52,500 nucleotides of DNA. Origin: Symbiodinium natans. Lineage: Eukaryota; Sar; Dinophyceae; Suessiales; Symbiodiniaceae. The first letter of the stretch is position 1, and each line of letters starts with the position of its first letter. A program made the position numbers and the translations under genes. The stretch spans positions 356,676 through 409,175 of the forward strand of contig CAJNDS010002198.1 in assembly GCA_905221605.1 (NCBI GenBank). The letters run 5' to 3'. Shown here piece after piece: positions 1 through 11,379 of this stretch. A model generated the notes under the pieces. It saw nothing but the letters and a program-made list of their open reading frames with translations, was not told the DNA's origin and ran no database searches.

Positions 1-3000
1 GGCTCAGGGCTTGGGGTTGGAAGTCGAGCCTAAACCCTTCAACGCCTACACCCTAAACCCAAACCTTCTGCCCACCTCCATGAGAAGGTCTCGAAGCCTT
101 CCGAACCGATTTAAGGCTCTTGAGGGCTTCGGGTTTGGAGCTAAGGTTGAGAGGGTCGGAGACTGTGGGGTTGGGTTGGGGTTGCATGTTTGAGGCAGGG
201 TTTACCGTAGGTTTTTCGTGTCAAAGGCCGCCCTCTTGCGCTTCAGGAATATAGAAGAGAACTACCCACTCGGCCCCAGAACCCCTAGACAGCAAGCTTT
301 TGGCGCCCTCAGCGCGAAGCATTCCAAAGGCCGAAAGCCCTGCACATCCGGGGGCCCAAACCCTCAACTCCCTTTCGGGGGGACTGAATCGTCCACCCTC
401 AACCCTAAATCCGAATATGTGGGATGGGCAGCATTGTTGTTGAACCAGCTACATCTGAAACTTCAAGGGAAAGAAATAAAGTTTTAGGGTTTAGGGCTTG
501 GGGTTTAGGGCTTGGGGTTTAGGGTTAGGGTTTAGGGTTCAGGGTTTAGGGTTTAGGGTTTAGGGTTTAGGGTTTAGGGTTTAGGGTTACCATCATCATA
601 ACCCCTCATCAGCAGCACTTGGCGGTTTGTGGGAAGTCAAGCAGGCTATGGCTGCCTGCAATCTTGTCTGGGGGACTTATAGCCGATGCTTAAGGCCCTA
701 AACCCTAAACCCTAAACCCTAAACCCTAAACCCTAAACCCTAAACCCTAAACCCTAAACTCCAACCATATGGAGGCTCTGCCTCACAACGATCTTCACGC
801 GGTCGACGGACGCCTGCTGATGCCTTGGGGGGTTTGGGGGCCTCAAAATGCCCAGTCGGGTGGTCGGATAGGAGCTGGGCAACTGGCTGCAAATCGGGCA
901 TGGATTTAAGGGGCTTAAGGATATTGATGGGTTTTAGGAAAATTAAATTCACTAAGCTTCGTACAGATCTACGGGGCAGTTTAGGGGGTTTAGGGGGCAG
1001 TGTACGGGTGGCTGAGGGCTTCGGGAAATTTAGAGTTAAACTGCGTCGCGCGGCAGACACCTCTGCCAAGCCCTCCAACCCCAAACAGCGAAAACCCCTA
1101 ACCCTAAACCTTAGACCCTAGGCCCTAACCCCTAAACCCTAACCTTAAACCTTAAACCTTTTACCCTAAACCCTATACCCTAAACCCTAACCATAAAGGC
1201 TAATCCGCCCCGGTGCTGCAGGTAGTGCTCCGTGGTCTCGCGTCGCTCAGCCTCCAGAGGAACACATCTCCTACCTGAAGAACCCGAAGCCTGCCTGTGT
1301 TCCCCTGTTTTGTAGGTTGCCTAAAATGTCTTTTGGGGCCGTAGAGCTGCAACCTGGAAAAAAGTAGGCTTTGGTTTCTTCTGCTAAAATTTCGGGCGCT
1401 TTTCGTAAGGCTGGTAGCGGCTTAAGTTCGGTGACTTCGAGAAACTGATGGCAAAAACTATTTCGCAATTTCAACTCCTGTCGCTGGGCCTCCTGCGTGG
1501 GACCCTAAACCCTAAACCCCAAACCCCAAACCCCAAACCCGAAACCCTAAACCCTAAACCCTACAAACCCTAAACCCTAAACCCCTTTTGGCTTGGGTTT
1601 AGGTTTTATGATTGGGCCGCTCCGGGCTTGAGACTCCATCTTCGGCCTGGATCCAAGAAAACTTTTAGGGTTTAGGGTTTAGGGTTTAGGGTTTAGGCTT
1701 TAGGGTTTAGGGCTTAGGGCTTAGGGCTTAGCGCTTAGGGCTTAGGGTTTAGATGGAGAAGCCAATTTTCCCAAATGCGCCCCAAGACAGCGCAGATGGC
1801 CCTGAAGAAGCTTGAAGAGGCCCGGAAAAAGCCAGGCTTTGCAGATCCCTTACACCCCCGAAGCCTTGCGAAGCCCGAAAACCGACCCCTAAACCCTAAA
1901 CCCCTAAACCCTGGACCCTAAACCCTAATCCCAAAACCCTAAACCCTAAAACCTAACCCCTAAACCCCAACCCCTAACCCCTAACCCCCCCCCCCGTCCC
2001 ACCCAAGAAAGCAGAGGAAGAAGCCTTGCAACCCCAAACCTAAACCCTAAACCCTAAACCCTAAACCCTAAACCCTAAACCCTAAACCCTAAACCCCACC
2101 CCGCCCACCCCCCCCCCAACACCAAGAAAGAAAAGAGAAAAGAAGCCTTCAAGGTGGTGCGGCAGGCCCAGGCATGCAAGGCCTGTCGCATCCAGGCCTT
2201 CAGGTCGGGCGGCCCCGTTTTTGGGCTTTCTCCGGGAGAAGTTTTGGGGTTTAGGGTCTAAAGGGTTCAGGGTTTAGGGTTTAGGGCCGGGTTTAAGGTT
2301 TGGGGTAAGTTTAGGGTTTAGGGTTTAGGGTTTAGGGTTTAGGGTTTAGGGTTCAGGGTTTGGGGTTTGGGGTTTAGGGTTTAGGGCTTAGGGCTTAGGG
2401 TCTTGGGCTTAGGGCTTAAGCCCGAGTATGGGCCCTGAATTTTCCAAGTCTTTCAAGCTCATCAATGGTTGTCCAAGGTTTGGAGGCTTCAGGAACTAGG
2501 GAGGGTGTAGGGTTGAGGGCTGCCACGCTATCACATTCCTTGTCAGGCTTGGGCCTGAGCAAAGGGCCTGGGGACCTAGCGGGGGGCTAAGGGGCCAGTG
2601 TGGTCCCCAGAACAGAACAAGTCCAGAGACCCCCTTGGGCGGCGAAGACCGTTGCAAGCGTCACAAGAATCTCGACGCAAAGGCCCACAAGCGAAGGGCG
2701 GGGGGACTGGACCGCCTCAACCTAATCCTCCTTACCCTTGATGTGGTACCCCGCACTGTTTCCCCGCACTGTGTTGAGGAAGCATGGCCCCTAAACCCGA
2801 AATGCTTCTGATGACTTTAAGCATATTCCTTAGTGTCCAGGGCAAGGCTTGCATCAGGGGAGACCACTGTTCAACCCCAAAAACCCCGAAACTTGGGTGG
2901 ACCTCAGGGCCCTCGGAAAACTAAAAGCCTAGGGTTATGACTGTAAAACCTATTCCAAATCAGCAACAGACAACCCAGATTCCCAAAAACACCGAAATGC

Positions 3001-3177
3001 AACAAAAACTCAGCCCTAAAACCCGAAACCCTCTGATGCCTAAACCTCAAGAACGGCCCTGAAACCCTGAACCCTTAAACCCTACCCGCTCTCCGCATTG
3101 CCTTGATCAAGAAAGTGCCGCCTTGGGCTAATCTTTCCAGCGCAGTCCTGAGGCGGAGGGTTTTGCGGTTCGGGGTT
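1..3177. repeat. Mosaic of telomere-like arrays and short unique islands
   Basis: No convincing complete gene. TTTAGGG-strand arrays lie near 485-589, 1666-1752 and 2244-2426. CCCTAAA-strand arrays lie near 693-757, 1096-1192, 1502-1588, 1887-1982 and 2037-2095. Units are mostly perfect heptamers mixed with one-base variants (TTTGGGG, CTTAGGG, CCCCAAA). The islands between them are 60-330 bp of mixed composition; 2430-3010 is the longest and shows no coding signal I can defend. Array orientation flips repeatedly, so this is not a single chromosome end. One island (1205-1257) is listed separately as a possible exon. Confidence 0.85.
1205..1257 (-). other. Possible short exon (coiled-coil-like)
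   Basis: On the minus strand this island reads without stops as an acidic/basic helix-like peptide (LEAERRETTEHYLQH...). It follows a GGAG/GCT context that could be an AG|G acceptor. A CCCTAAA array lies on its downstream side. No homology is claimed; the short length makes a chance reading quite possible. Confidence 0.2.
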
Positions 3178-3297
3178 CTGGGGTTTAGGGCTAGGGCTTG
3201 TTCTGGGGTTTAGGGTTTAGGGTTTAGGGTTTAGGGTTTAGGGTTTAGGGTTTAGGGTTTAGGGTTTAGGGTTTAGGGTTTAGGGTTTAGGGTTTGG
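3178..3297 (+). repeat. TTTAGGG telomere-like array
   Basis: About 14 near-perfect TTTAGGG heptamers that pass directly into the TTTGGGG array on the right. Confidence 0.9.
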
Positions 3298-3537
3298 GGT
3301 TTGGGGTTTGGGGTTTGGGGTTTGGGGTTTGGGGTTTGGGGTTTGGGGTTTGGGGTGTGGGGTTTGGGGTTGGGGTTTGGGGTTGGGGTTTGGGGGTTGG
3401 GGTTTGGGGTTTGGGGTTTGGGGTTTGGGGTTGGGGGTTTGGGGTTTGGGGTTTGGGGTTTGGGGTTTGGGGTTTGGGGTTTGGGGTTTGGGGTTTGGGG
3501 TTTGGGGTTTGGGGTTTGGGGTTTGGGGTTTGGGGCT
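3291..3537 (+). repeat. Homogenised TTTGGGG heptamer array
   Basis: About 34 units of TTTGGGG, with a few TTGGGG and GTGTGGGG variants, replace the canonical heptamer without a gap. It is open in three frames only because the repeat contains no stop; it is not a gene. The G-rich strand should be able to form G-quadruplexes (inference). Confidence 0.9.
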
Positions 3538-4320
3538 TGTTCTGGGGTTTAGGGCTGATGAGTTTAGGGTTCAGGGTTTGGGAAGCAGGGCTTGGAATTT
3601 CGGTGTTTTGGGATGCTTTAAGGCTTGTTAAGGGGTTCTAGGACTCTCGGACGGGTCTTATGGGGTTTAGGAATTTTGGGGCTTTAGGGGTTGCGTTGGT
3701 CCTTTCGGGGCAGCCTGAATGCAAGGAATGACCTGAGAGGCTAGCGCAGTTGAAGGCTGACCCGAACCCCCCACACTCAACAAAACTCTGACCCACCCGA
3801 TGCTACCGTACATTGCACACCTTTGCCGCTGAAACCGTGTACTAAGCACATCTAAGCCACGGCATAAAAAATGTACACATTATACCAGCATAGACCCCAA
3901 ACAGTGGGAGACCACGTGGACGCAAGGGCATTCCAGTGGATCAAGACACCAAGAGCCAGGACGTCCCAAAGCGCCGACAGTTTCTCATTTCGCGAACCCA
4001 GGAGCCCAAAAGCGACGACAGATTCGCACATCGCGAACCTGAACATCCAAAAGCGACGATGGTTTCGCACTTGGCAAACACAAATGTCCAAAAGTGATCG
4101 TTCCGCTTTTCGCGAACCCCGACGCCAAAAAGCAATGACTGTTTCAAGGGCTGCGAGTGCACCTAGGCAAGAGAGCGAATTTCGTCCAAAAAGCTAGCCA
4201 ACTTGGAGAAACATGCATGGTCCCGGCTGGGCGCGCGCCGGCCGCGCGCGCCACTCGATCTAGCCCCGCTTACTCTTCACGTTGGAACACCTTTGGCGTC
4301 CACACTCTGTTTGGGAATAA
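3538..4320. other. Unique region, no gene recognised
   Basis: Apart from the 41-bp minisatellite at about 3965-4165, this is unremarkable mixed sequence. The short ORFs on both strands overlap one another and show no recognisable motif. Confidence 0.5.
3965..4165. repeat. Degenerate minisatellite, about 41-bp period
   Basis: Five imperfect copies start at CCAAAA-type words near 3966, 4006, 4047, 4088 and 4125. Most contain an AGCGACGA-like core followed by a TTCGC...TCGCGAAC palindromic segment. The spacing is 37-41 bp. Overlapping ORFs on both strands are by-products of the repeat. Confidence 0.65.
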
Positions 4321-4440
4321 AAACACACAAACAAACAAAACCAAACCAGCAATGCCAAACAAACAAAACCAACAAACAAAACCACAAACACACGCACACA
4401 CGCAAACATGAAGCGCCCACACACACACACACACAAACAC
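4321..4440. repeat. ACAAA-rich and CA microsatellite
   Basis: A run of CAAACAAA-type words is followed by (CA)n near 4421-4436. This is a simple-sequence tract. Confidence 0.85.
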
Positions 4441-4486
4441 AAAAAAAATATGTAAATGGAAAAATAAAAATAGCTTGAAATAATTT

Positions 4487-4535
4487 TAATGATGATGATG
4501 ATGACAATAATAATGATGATGATAATGATAAGAAT
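4487..4535. repeat. GAT/AAT trinucleotide microsatellite
   Basis: Interrupted (GAT)n/(AAT)n tract. Minus-strand ORFs rich in Ile, His or Ser here are translations of this repeat, not genes. Confidence 0.85.
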
Positions 4536-4728
4536 AAAGAGACTGTGCCGAGCCCACGAAACACCGAACCCGAGACCCACGAGCTAGCGCTGCGCAAGGG
4601 GCTCCAGGTATGCCGCCCGCCGGCTCGTCTGCCTGGGTCCGCGAACCGGCTTGCGAGTGCTCCCGAAGCTTCCCCGAAGGCTCCACTGCTCGGAATGCTA
4701 CTTTCGCGGCTCGTAGAGTCGGGTGGGG
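4536..4728. other. Unique GC-rich island
   Basis: Mixed sequence between the microsatellite and the next telomere-like array. No gene is supported. Confidence 0.4.
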
Positions 4729-4790
4729 TTTAGAGTCTAGGGTTTAGGGTTTAATTAGGGTTTAGGGCTTAGGGTTTAGGGTCTAGGGCT
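4729..4790 (+). repeat. Short TTTAGGG-like array
   Basis: About eight heptamers with CTAGGG and TTAATTAGGG variants. Confidence 0.75.
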
Positions 4791-5424
4791 ACACAACCTC
4801 CGAGTAAGGCTCCAACTAAGTGTAGCTGTAGTAGCTATCCTACTTCGACTCCTATAGCCTATACCGTCCTATACCCTTGAACCCTAAATCCTATGCCCCT
4901 AAGCCCCTACACCCCGAAAGCGCCAAAACCCCAAACCCGAAATCCTACATGAAGCCGTACAGCCTGAACAGCATATGACCCATGGGCCAAAAAATCAATA
5001 TTCGGATGGAAGCAAAATGCCTATATCAGCAATATTGGAAGTTCCATTGAATGCACTAGCTTGTGATACGTGCATTTTCTGGGGATAAATGAGCTTTATA
5101 TTGTAAGAGTATTAATGTCGTTCATGCGCTAATACAGGTTAACGACCAAAGGGGTGTGCGAATGCAGGACGCATGAATTATACTATTGGCGCATGCACGT
5201 AATTAATTCGAGAACGAAGAGAGCGAAATCGCATCTTATAATGCACGCGCGTGAAGTTAATGAATGCCTTTTAGTCAATAATCGTGTGCCAGGGGTGTTT
5301 GGGTGAATAATAGTCACGCGTCCTTATTGATTTAGTCTTTTGGCACGGATTTGTTATCATTACCGTGGGCGTGCGCTTAATATTCTACAAATGCACCCGC
5401 AAGACAACTTACTTGTGGCCCAAA
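4791..5424. other. Unique, AT-richer island without a gene
   Basis: 4960-5410 is noticeably richer in A+T than its surroundings and nearly free of telomere-type words. No ORF of useful length, RNA motif or repeat was recognised. Confidence 0.5.
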
Positions 5425-6568
5425 ACCCTACACCCTAAACCCTAAACTCCGAACCCTAAACCCTAAACCCTAAACCCTAAACCCTAAACCCTCAACCACA
5501 CCGCGTGGCACAGCTTCAGACTCCAGGGCCTTTCGCTGCTCCACCTGCAGGCTCTTCGATATATTTAGGGTTTATAGGGCTTTCAGGGTTGAAAGGGCGA
5601 ACACGGTTTGTAGGGTTCAAAGGGTGTGGCTTACGGTTTAGGGTTCGGGGGTTAGGGGTTGGGGGTGCCCAGTTTGCAAGGGTACCTAAGCCCGACACCC
5701 TAAATCCTGCACATTAAACCCCCAAACCCTATAACCCCTAAACCCCTAAACTACCCAAACCCCTGACCCCTTAAAGCCCTAAACCCCTAAACCACCCTCA
5801 ACCCCTAAACCCTAAACCCTAAACCCTTAGCCCCAAACCTTTAAACCCCTTTAACCCCTTAAACCCTATAAGTCTGCCTGACGGCGGAGCGGAGGCAGCT
5901 GCCGTGACAGAGCCTTTGCGGATCTGGGATTCAGAGTCTAGGGTTTAGGGTTTAGGGCTTAGGGCTTAGGGTTTCTAGTTTTTGGGCACTATAGTTCCTA
6001 AGAAACAGCTAAATTGTATTTTTGCTATAGGGTCCCAAGATCAGTATAGATCGTCCCTCTCTGGTGCTTTCAGGGTTTCCGGTTTCGGATTTGGGCTTCA
6101 GGTTGTTTTTTTGGGGGGTTGGGGGCATCTGGCACTTGGGAGGGCTTTTCAGGAAACCGTAAACCAACGACAAGCCCCCCAAGTGCCAAAAGCCCCTAAA
6201 CCGCAAACCCCACCAAAACGCCCTAGACCCAAACCTTAGAGATACTTGGGAATAGTTTTTTCTGTTGTAAACAAATTTTTGGCGACTAGAAACTGAAAGA
6301 AGCAGCCAAAAGTGTAATTTTGCTAGGGTTCCAAGTTCTAGACTCCGAACCCTAAGCCCTAAACCCTACACCTTAATTAATCCCTAAACCCTAAACCCTA
6401 AACCCTAGACCCTAAACCCTAAACCCTAAACCCTAAACCCTAAACCCTAGGGGCTCCAAAAACACCGTAGAGGGCACGATCCGGGCTCCGGGCGTTGAGG
6501 CGCCAGGCCACGAAGCAAAGCCGGCGCCTTGTCCGGGAGAGGACATCTTCGCGGCCTCGTCTTGGGGA
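5425..6568. repeat. Mosaic of telomere-like arrays
   Basis: CCCTAAA-strand arrays lie near 5425-5495, 5695-5875 (degenerate, with CCCCTAAA) and 6345-6448. A short TTTAGGG array lies near 5938-5975. Islands 5500-5695, 5976-6340 and 6449-6567 carry only short ORFs with no recognised motif. Confidence 0.8.
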
Positions 6569-6973
6569 CTTGGGTTTAGGGTTTAGGGTTTAGGGTTTAG
6601 GGTTTCGGGTTTCGGGTTTAGGGTTTAGGGTTTAGGGTTTAGGGTTTAGGGCTTCGGGTATAGGGTTTAGGGTTTAGGGTTAGGGTTTAAGTTTAAGGTT
6701 TAGGGTTTCGGGTTGTGGGTTTAGGGTTTAGGGTTTCGGGTTTGGGGTTTGGGGTTTAGGGTTTAGGGTTTAGGGTCTAGGGTTTAGGGTTTAGGGTCTA
6801 GGGTTTAGGGCTTCGGGTTTAGGGTTTAGGGTTTCGGGTTCAGGGTTTCGGGTTTAGGGTTGTGGGTTTAAATGTAGGGTTTAGGGTTTAGGGTTTAGGG
6901 TTTAGGGTTTAGGGTTTAGGGTTTAGGGTTTAGGGTTTAGGGTTTAGGGTTTAGGGTTTAGGGTTTAGGGTTT
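6569..6973 (+). repeat. Long degenerate TTTAGGG array with TTTCGGG variants
   Basis: About 57 heptamers. TTTCGGG, TCTAGGG and TTGTGGG variants occur in the left half; the right end (about 6872-6973) is almost perfect TTTAGGG. Confidence 0.9.
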
Positions 6974-7246
6974 CAGGCTGAAGGTTCTGAAACTCGCAGT
7001 GAACAGCAACGGGATTGCGTTTTGGGGTTGAGGCTGTTGGGTTGAGCATCTCAGACCAGATAGCTAAACCCTAAACCCTAAACCCTAAACCCCAAACCCT
7101 AAACCCTAAACAGAAGCAGCTTGCGGAGGAGTGAGGGCAGGAGCACGGAACACGCTGCACCCAAATCCCAAAACCGGAGTAGTACGCCCACCCCTGAACC
7201 CGATGCACCACCCCCCCCCCCCCCCCCCCCCCCCCCCCGCGCAGGG
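6974..7246. repeat. Tandem duplication, copy 1
   Basis: Begins CAGGCTGAAGG, contains a short CCCTAAA array (7066-7108) and ends in a 28-C tract (7211-7238) followed by GCGCAGGG. It matches copy 2 at 7391-7670 almost base for base. A TTTAGGG array fills the gap between copies. Confidence 0.9.
7211..7238. repeat. Poly(C) tract
   Basis: 28 uninterrupted C residues. The length may be unreliable in an assembly. Confidence 0.9.
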
Positions 7247-7390
7247 TTTTATGGTTTAGGGTTTAGGGTTTAGGGTTTAGGGTTTAGGGTTTAGGGTTTA
7301 GGGTTTAGGGTTTAGGGTTTAGGGTTTAGGGTTTAGGGTTTAGGGTTTAGGGTTTAGGGTTTGGGGTTTGGGGTTTAGGGTTTAGGGTTT
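7247..7390 (+). repeat. TTTAGGG array between duplicated copies
   Basis: About 20 near-perfect heptamers with two TTTGGGG variants. Confidence 0.9.
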
Positions 7391-7670
7391 CAGGCTGAAG
7401 GTTCTGAAACTCGCAGTGAACAGCAACGGGATTGCGTTTTGGGGTTGAGGCTGTTGGGTTGAGCATCTCAGACCAGATAGCTAAACCCTAAACCCTAAAC
7501 CCTAAACCCTAAACCCCAAACCCTAAACCCCAAACAGAAGCAGCTTGCGGAGGAGTGAGGGCAGGAGCACGGAACACGCTGCACCCAAATCCCAAAACCG
7601 GAGTAGTACGCCCACCCCTGAACCCGATGCACCACCCCCCGCCCCCCCCCCCCCCCCCCCCGCGCAGGGT
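7391..7670. repeat. Tandem duplication, copy 2
   Basis: Second copy of the 6974-7246 unit at an offset of about 417 bp. It differs mainly by one extra CCCTAAA heptamer and by the length and G interruption of the C tract (7635-7661). Confidence 0.9.
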
Positions 7671-7887
7671 TAAGGTTTTTAGGGTTTACGGTTTAGGTTT
7701 AGGGTTTAGGGTTTAAAGGTTTAAGTTTTTTAGGTTTAGGGTTTAGGGTTTAGGGTTTAGGGTTTAGGGTTTAGGGTTAGGGTTTAGGGTTTAGGGTTTA
7801 GGGTTTAGGGTTTAGGGTTTAGGGTTTAGGGTTTAGGGTTTAGGGTTTAGGGTTTAGGGTTTAGGGTTTAGGGTTTAGGGTTTAGGG
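7671..7887 (+). repeat. TTTAGGG array
   Basis: About 30 heptamers, degenerate over the first 70 bp and then close to perfect. Confidence 0.9.
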
Positions 7888-8421
7888 GTCCCCCTTAAGT
7901 AACCTTGATTAGGATGAATTCCCCCTAAACAGCCATCATGATGGGAACCCAAAGTAGGAAAGTCCGAAGCTCTAAACCCGAAACCCCGAACACGGAGGCG
8001 CAGAGCAGAAATGCCGCCCAAACCTTAACCCTAAGCGTCCCTAGCCTCCATGAAAGCCCAAAGCCTAAACAGCAAACCCAAAAAACCCTAAAAACCCTGC
8101 AAAACCCTGCAGACCCTACAAACCCTAGAAACCCTGTAACCCCTACAATCCCTTGACCCCAAAGCCCTAAACCCGAAACCCTAGACCCTCAAACCTAAAC
8201 CCTAAACCTCAAAACCCGAAACCCTCAACCCTCGAGCCTAAACCCTACACCTTAAAACCCGAAACCCCAAACCATAAACCCTAAACCTTAAAACCCGAAA
8301 CCCTACACCTTAAACCCCAAACCTGAAACCCCGAAACCCTACGCCGTAAACCCTAACCCTAAACCCTAAACCCTAAACCCTAAACTCTAAACCCTAAATC
8401 CTAAACCCTAAACCCTAACCC

Positions 8422-8472
8422 CATGGCGGCCGCGGGGCGCTTCATCAGGCGGAGCTCGGCACGCGCCAGCTG
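8422..8472 (-). other. Possible short exon
   Basis: The minus strand reads QLARAELRLMKRPAAAM (17 codons, no stop). It comes directly after TTCAG and is followed by GGGTTAGGG, so AG acceptor and GT donor contexts are present and the flanking repeats could be intron. This is pattern reading only. Confidence 0.25.
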
Positions 8473-9452
8473 CTGAACTCTTTGGCCTCAAGGCTTCGGG
8501 CTGAGGCGCTGCAAGGTTCAGGGTGCCCTAGCAAGGGTTTAGGGTTTAGGGTGTAGGGTTTAGGGTTTAGGGTTTAGGGTTTAGGGTTTAGGGTTTAGGC
8601 TTTAGGGTTTAGGGTTTAGGGTTTAGGGTTTAGGGTGTAGGGTGTAGGGTGTAGGGCTTAGAGTCCCTCATTTAATCTCGAAAACCGACAACCTGCTCAA
8701 GAATTGGCGGCGAGTTTGCCCTTCACTACGGCATTTTAACAAGCAATAGGCCGCTTGCCGTTTGGATTAGGGTACACGGCTCCGAGTACCCTAGACCCTA
8801 AACCCTAAACCCTACACCCTAGTTGGTTCCTAAACCCTAAACCCTAAACCCTAAATTGAAGCCACTACACAAGGCCCTGAACATGGCTACCGCAACACCC
8901 AAACCACGAGACACCCTTCCCTGCAGCACCCTGAACTTCCTGAACATAACCACTGCTTCCTTCAACCCTCCGAAGACCCAGGCAAGCGATTTAGGGTTTA
9001 GGGTTTAGGGTTTAGGGTTTAGGGTTTAGGGTTTAGGGTTTAGGGTTTAGGGTTTAGTGTTTAGGGCTTTGGGTATCGCAGCCACGTGTCTCAGCTGACG
9101 CCTCTGCTCTTCACAGCGCTCTGCCTGTCAAGTGAGCCACAAACCCTGAACACACTCAACCCTAAACCCACATGCCCTCAACCCTAAACCCAAAATCCCC
9201 AAACACCTTCATCCCTAAATCCCCACCCCCCCCCCCCCCCCCCCCCAAAAAAAGCCCAAAAACCACCCTGAACCCCATCCCCTAAACCCTGAACCCTAAA
9301 CCGCCCTAAATAACCCTAAACCCTAAACCCTCAAACCTAAGCCCTAAACCTAAACCCTAAACCCTAATAAACCCTAATAAACCCTAATAAACCCTAAACC
9401 CTAAACCCTAAACCCTAAACCCTAAACCCTAAACCCTAAAGCCTAAACCCTA

Positions 9453-9533
9453 GGAAGCGGCCCTTCGGACCTTCAGCCGCAGCGCCCGGTCGCGCCAGGC
9501 GCGGAGCGCAAGTGAGGCCGGCGCCTCCAAGAC
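9453..9533 (-). other. Possible short exon (helical, ALRAWRDRAL motif)
   Basis: 27 open minus-strand codons containing LALRAWRDRALRLKVRRAA, an amphipathic helix-like pattern. The island lies between a CCCTAAA array and a TTTAGGG array. On the minus strand the downstream repeat supplies GTTTAG donor words. No family is assigned. Confidence 0.25.
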
Positions 9534-9536
9534 CCG

Positions 9537-9755
9537 AGGGTTTAGGGTTTAGGGTTTAGGGTTTAGGGTTTAGGGTTTAGGGTTTAGGGTTTAGACTAGG
9601 GTTTAGGGTTTAGGGTTTAGGGTTTAGGGTTTAGGGTTTAGGGTTTAGGGTTTAGGGTTTAGGGTTTAGGGTTTAGGGTTTAGGGTTTAGGGTTTAGGGT
9701 TTAGGGTTTAGGGTTTAGGGTTTAGGGTTTAGGGTTTAGGGTTTAGGGTTTAGGG
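9537..9755 (+). repeat. Near-perfect TTTAGGG array
   Basis: About 31 heptamers with one interruption near 9593-9600; one of the cleanest arrays in the window. Confidence 0.95.
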
Positions 9756-10383
9756 TTTTAAAGCGTGCCAAACGGAAGCGCGCTTCGTGAGAGCGCGTGG
9801 CGCGCCTTGGGTCCTTGCGGCACTCCGGCGAGTTGGGTTATGTGGGCGGCGTGTGGCCCAGGACAATCAAGACACAAAGACACGAACAGGCTGGCTGCAG
9901 GCTTGGCCGCCAGAATAACACGCTGCACTGAGGAAAGCAACTCAAGGATGGATGGAGTGGAGTAGATGGGACCTAGACATCACGATGCTGCTAACACACA
10001 TGATCCTGAATTGTCCCACATCGCTGCTTGCATCTTGCACATTCTACCTACACCCACCACATTGCACGCACCCATCAAGCTCAGCATGAGCTTGTTGTGC
10101 TTGGGCAAACCGTGCCGTGTAGTGTGCACACATTGTTCTCTCAACTGGCAATCAGAGCTGAAACTCACAAAAGTAGGAATGAGCAGACCCGCCTGAGCCA
10201 CATCTATTCTTGCTTCAAGAACCTACGGTAGCTGAAATACGGCTCTTGCAGGGATATCTACCTACACCTCCTCTACCTGAACCCCTAGAAACCTAGACTT
10301 GCCAAAACTCCCAAAAACATCCTAACCCCCTAAAATTCTAAACTCCAAGCTCTTAGACCTATTCTGGAAGGTCTCAAACCCAC

Positions 10384-10437
10384 AGAACTCTCGGCCTGCT
10401 GGTTGGCCTCCCGCGCCAGGCAGCGCAGCGTCGCCTC
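10384..10437 (-). other. Possible short exon (coiled-coil-like)
   Basis: On the minus strand, following a CCAAG|GAG context, the island reads EATLRCLAREANQQAESS without stops. The composition is coiled-coil-like. The splice sites are guesses. Confidence 0.22.
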
Positions 10438-10901
10438 CTTGGCGCAGCAACGAGGGAGGGTTTGGGATTTGGGGTTCGGGGGTTTTAGGGTTTTACGGCT
10501 TTAGGGTTTTAGTTAAGGTTTTGAGAAATGTTTCGGGTTTAGAGTTTAGGTGTAGTGAGTAGGTTGTCAATGCCCAGAGGGTCAACTTGCGTAGCACGAT
10601 GACGGAATTGAGCACCCAAAACAAGCACATGTACAATGTAGCATGGCTTCTGTGTACCGAGTTGCTAAACCCTAGTTGTTGTTCCCATAAACCCCATAAG
10701 GCATAACCCTGAACCCAAAACAATAAAGTTTTAGAGTTTAGGGCTTAGGGCTTAGGGCTTAGGGTAGGCCACAGTTCGGGGTTTTCGGGGTGGCTGGAAA
10801 GATGCGTCGCTTGACTAAGGAACCAACAGAAGTACTGCAGGCCCGTTCGCTTCTTCTTCTTCCTTCCCTAAGTCCTACACCCTAGACCCCAAACCCTAAA
10901 C

Positions 10902-10958
10902 CCTGCTGCCGCAGTCCTTCACGGCACTCCGACGCAACGCCTCGCCGGCGATGCGCTC
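10902..10958 (-). other. Possible short exon with repeat-derived donor
   Basis: After a minus-strand GCTAG|G context it reads ERIAGEALRRSAVKDCGSR (19 codons). It runs straight into GGGTTTAGGG, which offers a GT donor. It is one of the tidier exon-like islands. Confidence 0.25.
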
Positions 10959-11379
10959 CTAGCAAGACCCTAAACCCTCAACCCTAAACCCGGATGATCA
11001 GGGCAGCAAGCTTGGGGTTCTGCGCTTAGGGTTCCGGGTTTGAGTGGAACCTATTTGGGGCAGGCACACTGCTTGCAAGCGTTGCTTAGTTTGCTTCTGC
11101 TTCCAGGGCGAGGTCCACGCGCCCTCGCCTTTATGCGGAGTCGTTAGATTTGGGGTTCTCGCACGTCGACCTCGCCTGCGCCCGCAACCCTTCCTCATGG
11201 CCTGGCGCGATGACGTGGACTTGCAAAGTCTTGCCGTCAAAATTGCAGAGCGACGTAGGATCTACGTAGGATCTGGATAGGATCTACATTCGGATTTCCA
11301 GTCGGTTCGCGTCTGGGCTGCCTGGCATTGCCAAGTCCGAGTTCTTCGCAGGCCTCTCAGGCGCCCCCTTGCGTCTCTG

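Larger units (their letters stand above)
7888..9536. repeat. Mosaic of telomere-like arrays
   Basis: CCCTAAA-strand arrays lie near 8080-8420 (very degenerate at first, with CCCGAAA and CCCTACA words), 8793-8855 and 9260-9452. TTTAGGG arrays lie near 8535-8660 and 8989-9070. A poly(C) run lies near 9224-9246. Islands are 80-150 bp. The plus-strand ORF at 7938-8156 is mostly translated CCCTAAA-type repeat and is not considered a gene. Confidence 0.8.
9756..11379. other. Unique region with weak ORFs only
   Basis: 9756-10230 has overlapping plus and minus ORFs of 60-76 codons with no domain signature. Degenerate telomere-type words occur near 10465-10545 and 10730-10765. 11000-11380 has weak ORFs on both strands. 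Two short islands here are listed as possible exons. Confidence 0.5.

Noticed and set aside
3294-3641. Three overlapping Gly/Phe/Trp-rich ORFs
   Set aside because: They are translations of the TTTGGGG array in all three frames.
4260-4686. Ile-, Val- or His-rich minus-strand ORFs suggesting membrane proteins
   Set aside because: They come from the CA, ACAAA and GAT microsatellites.
9966-10231. Overlapping 67-76-codon ORFs in unique sequence
   Set aside because: They lie on both strands over the same bases, with no motif or codon signal favouring any of them.
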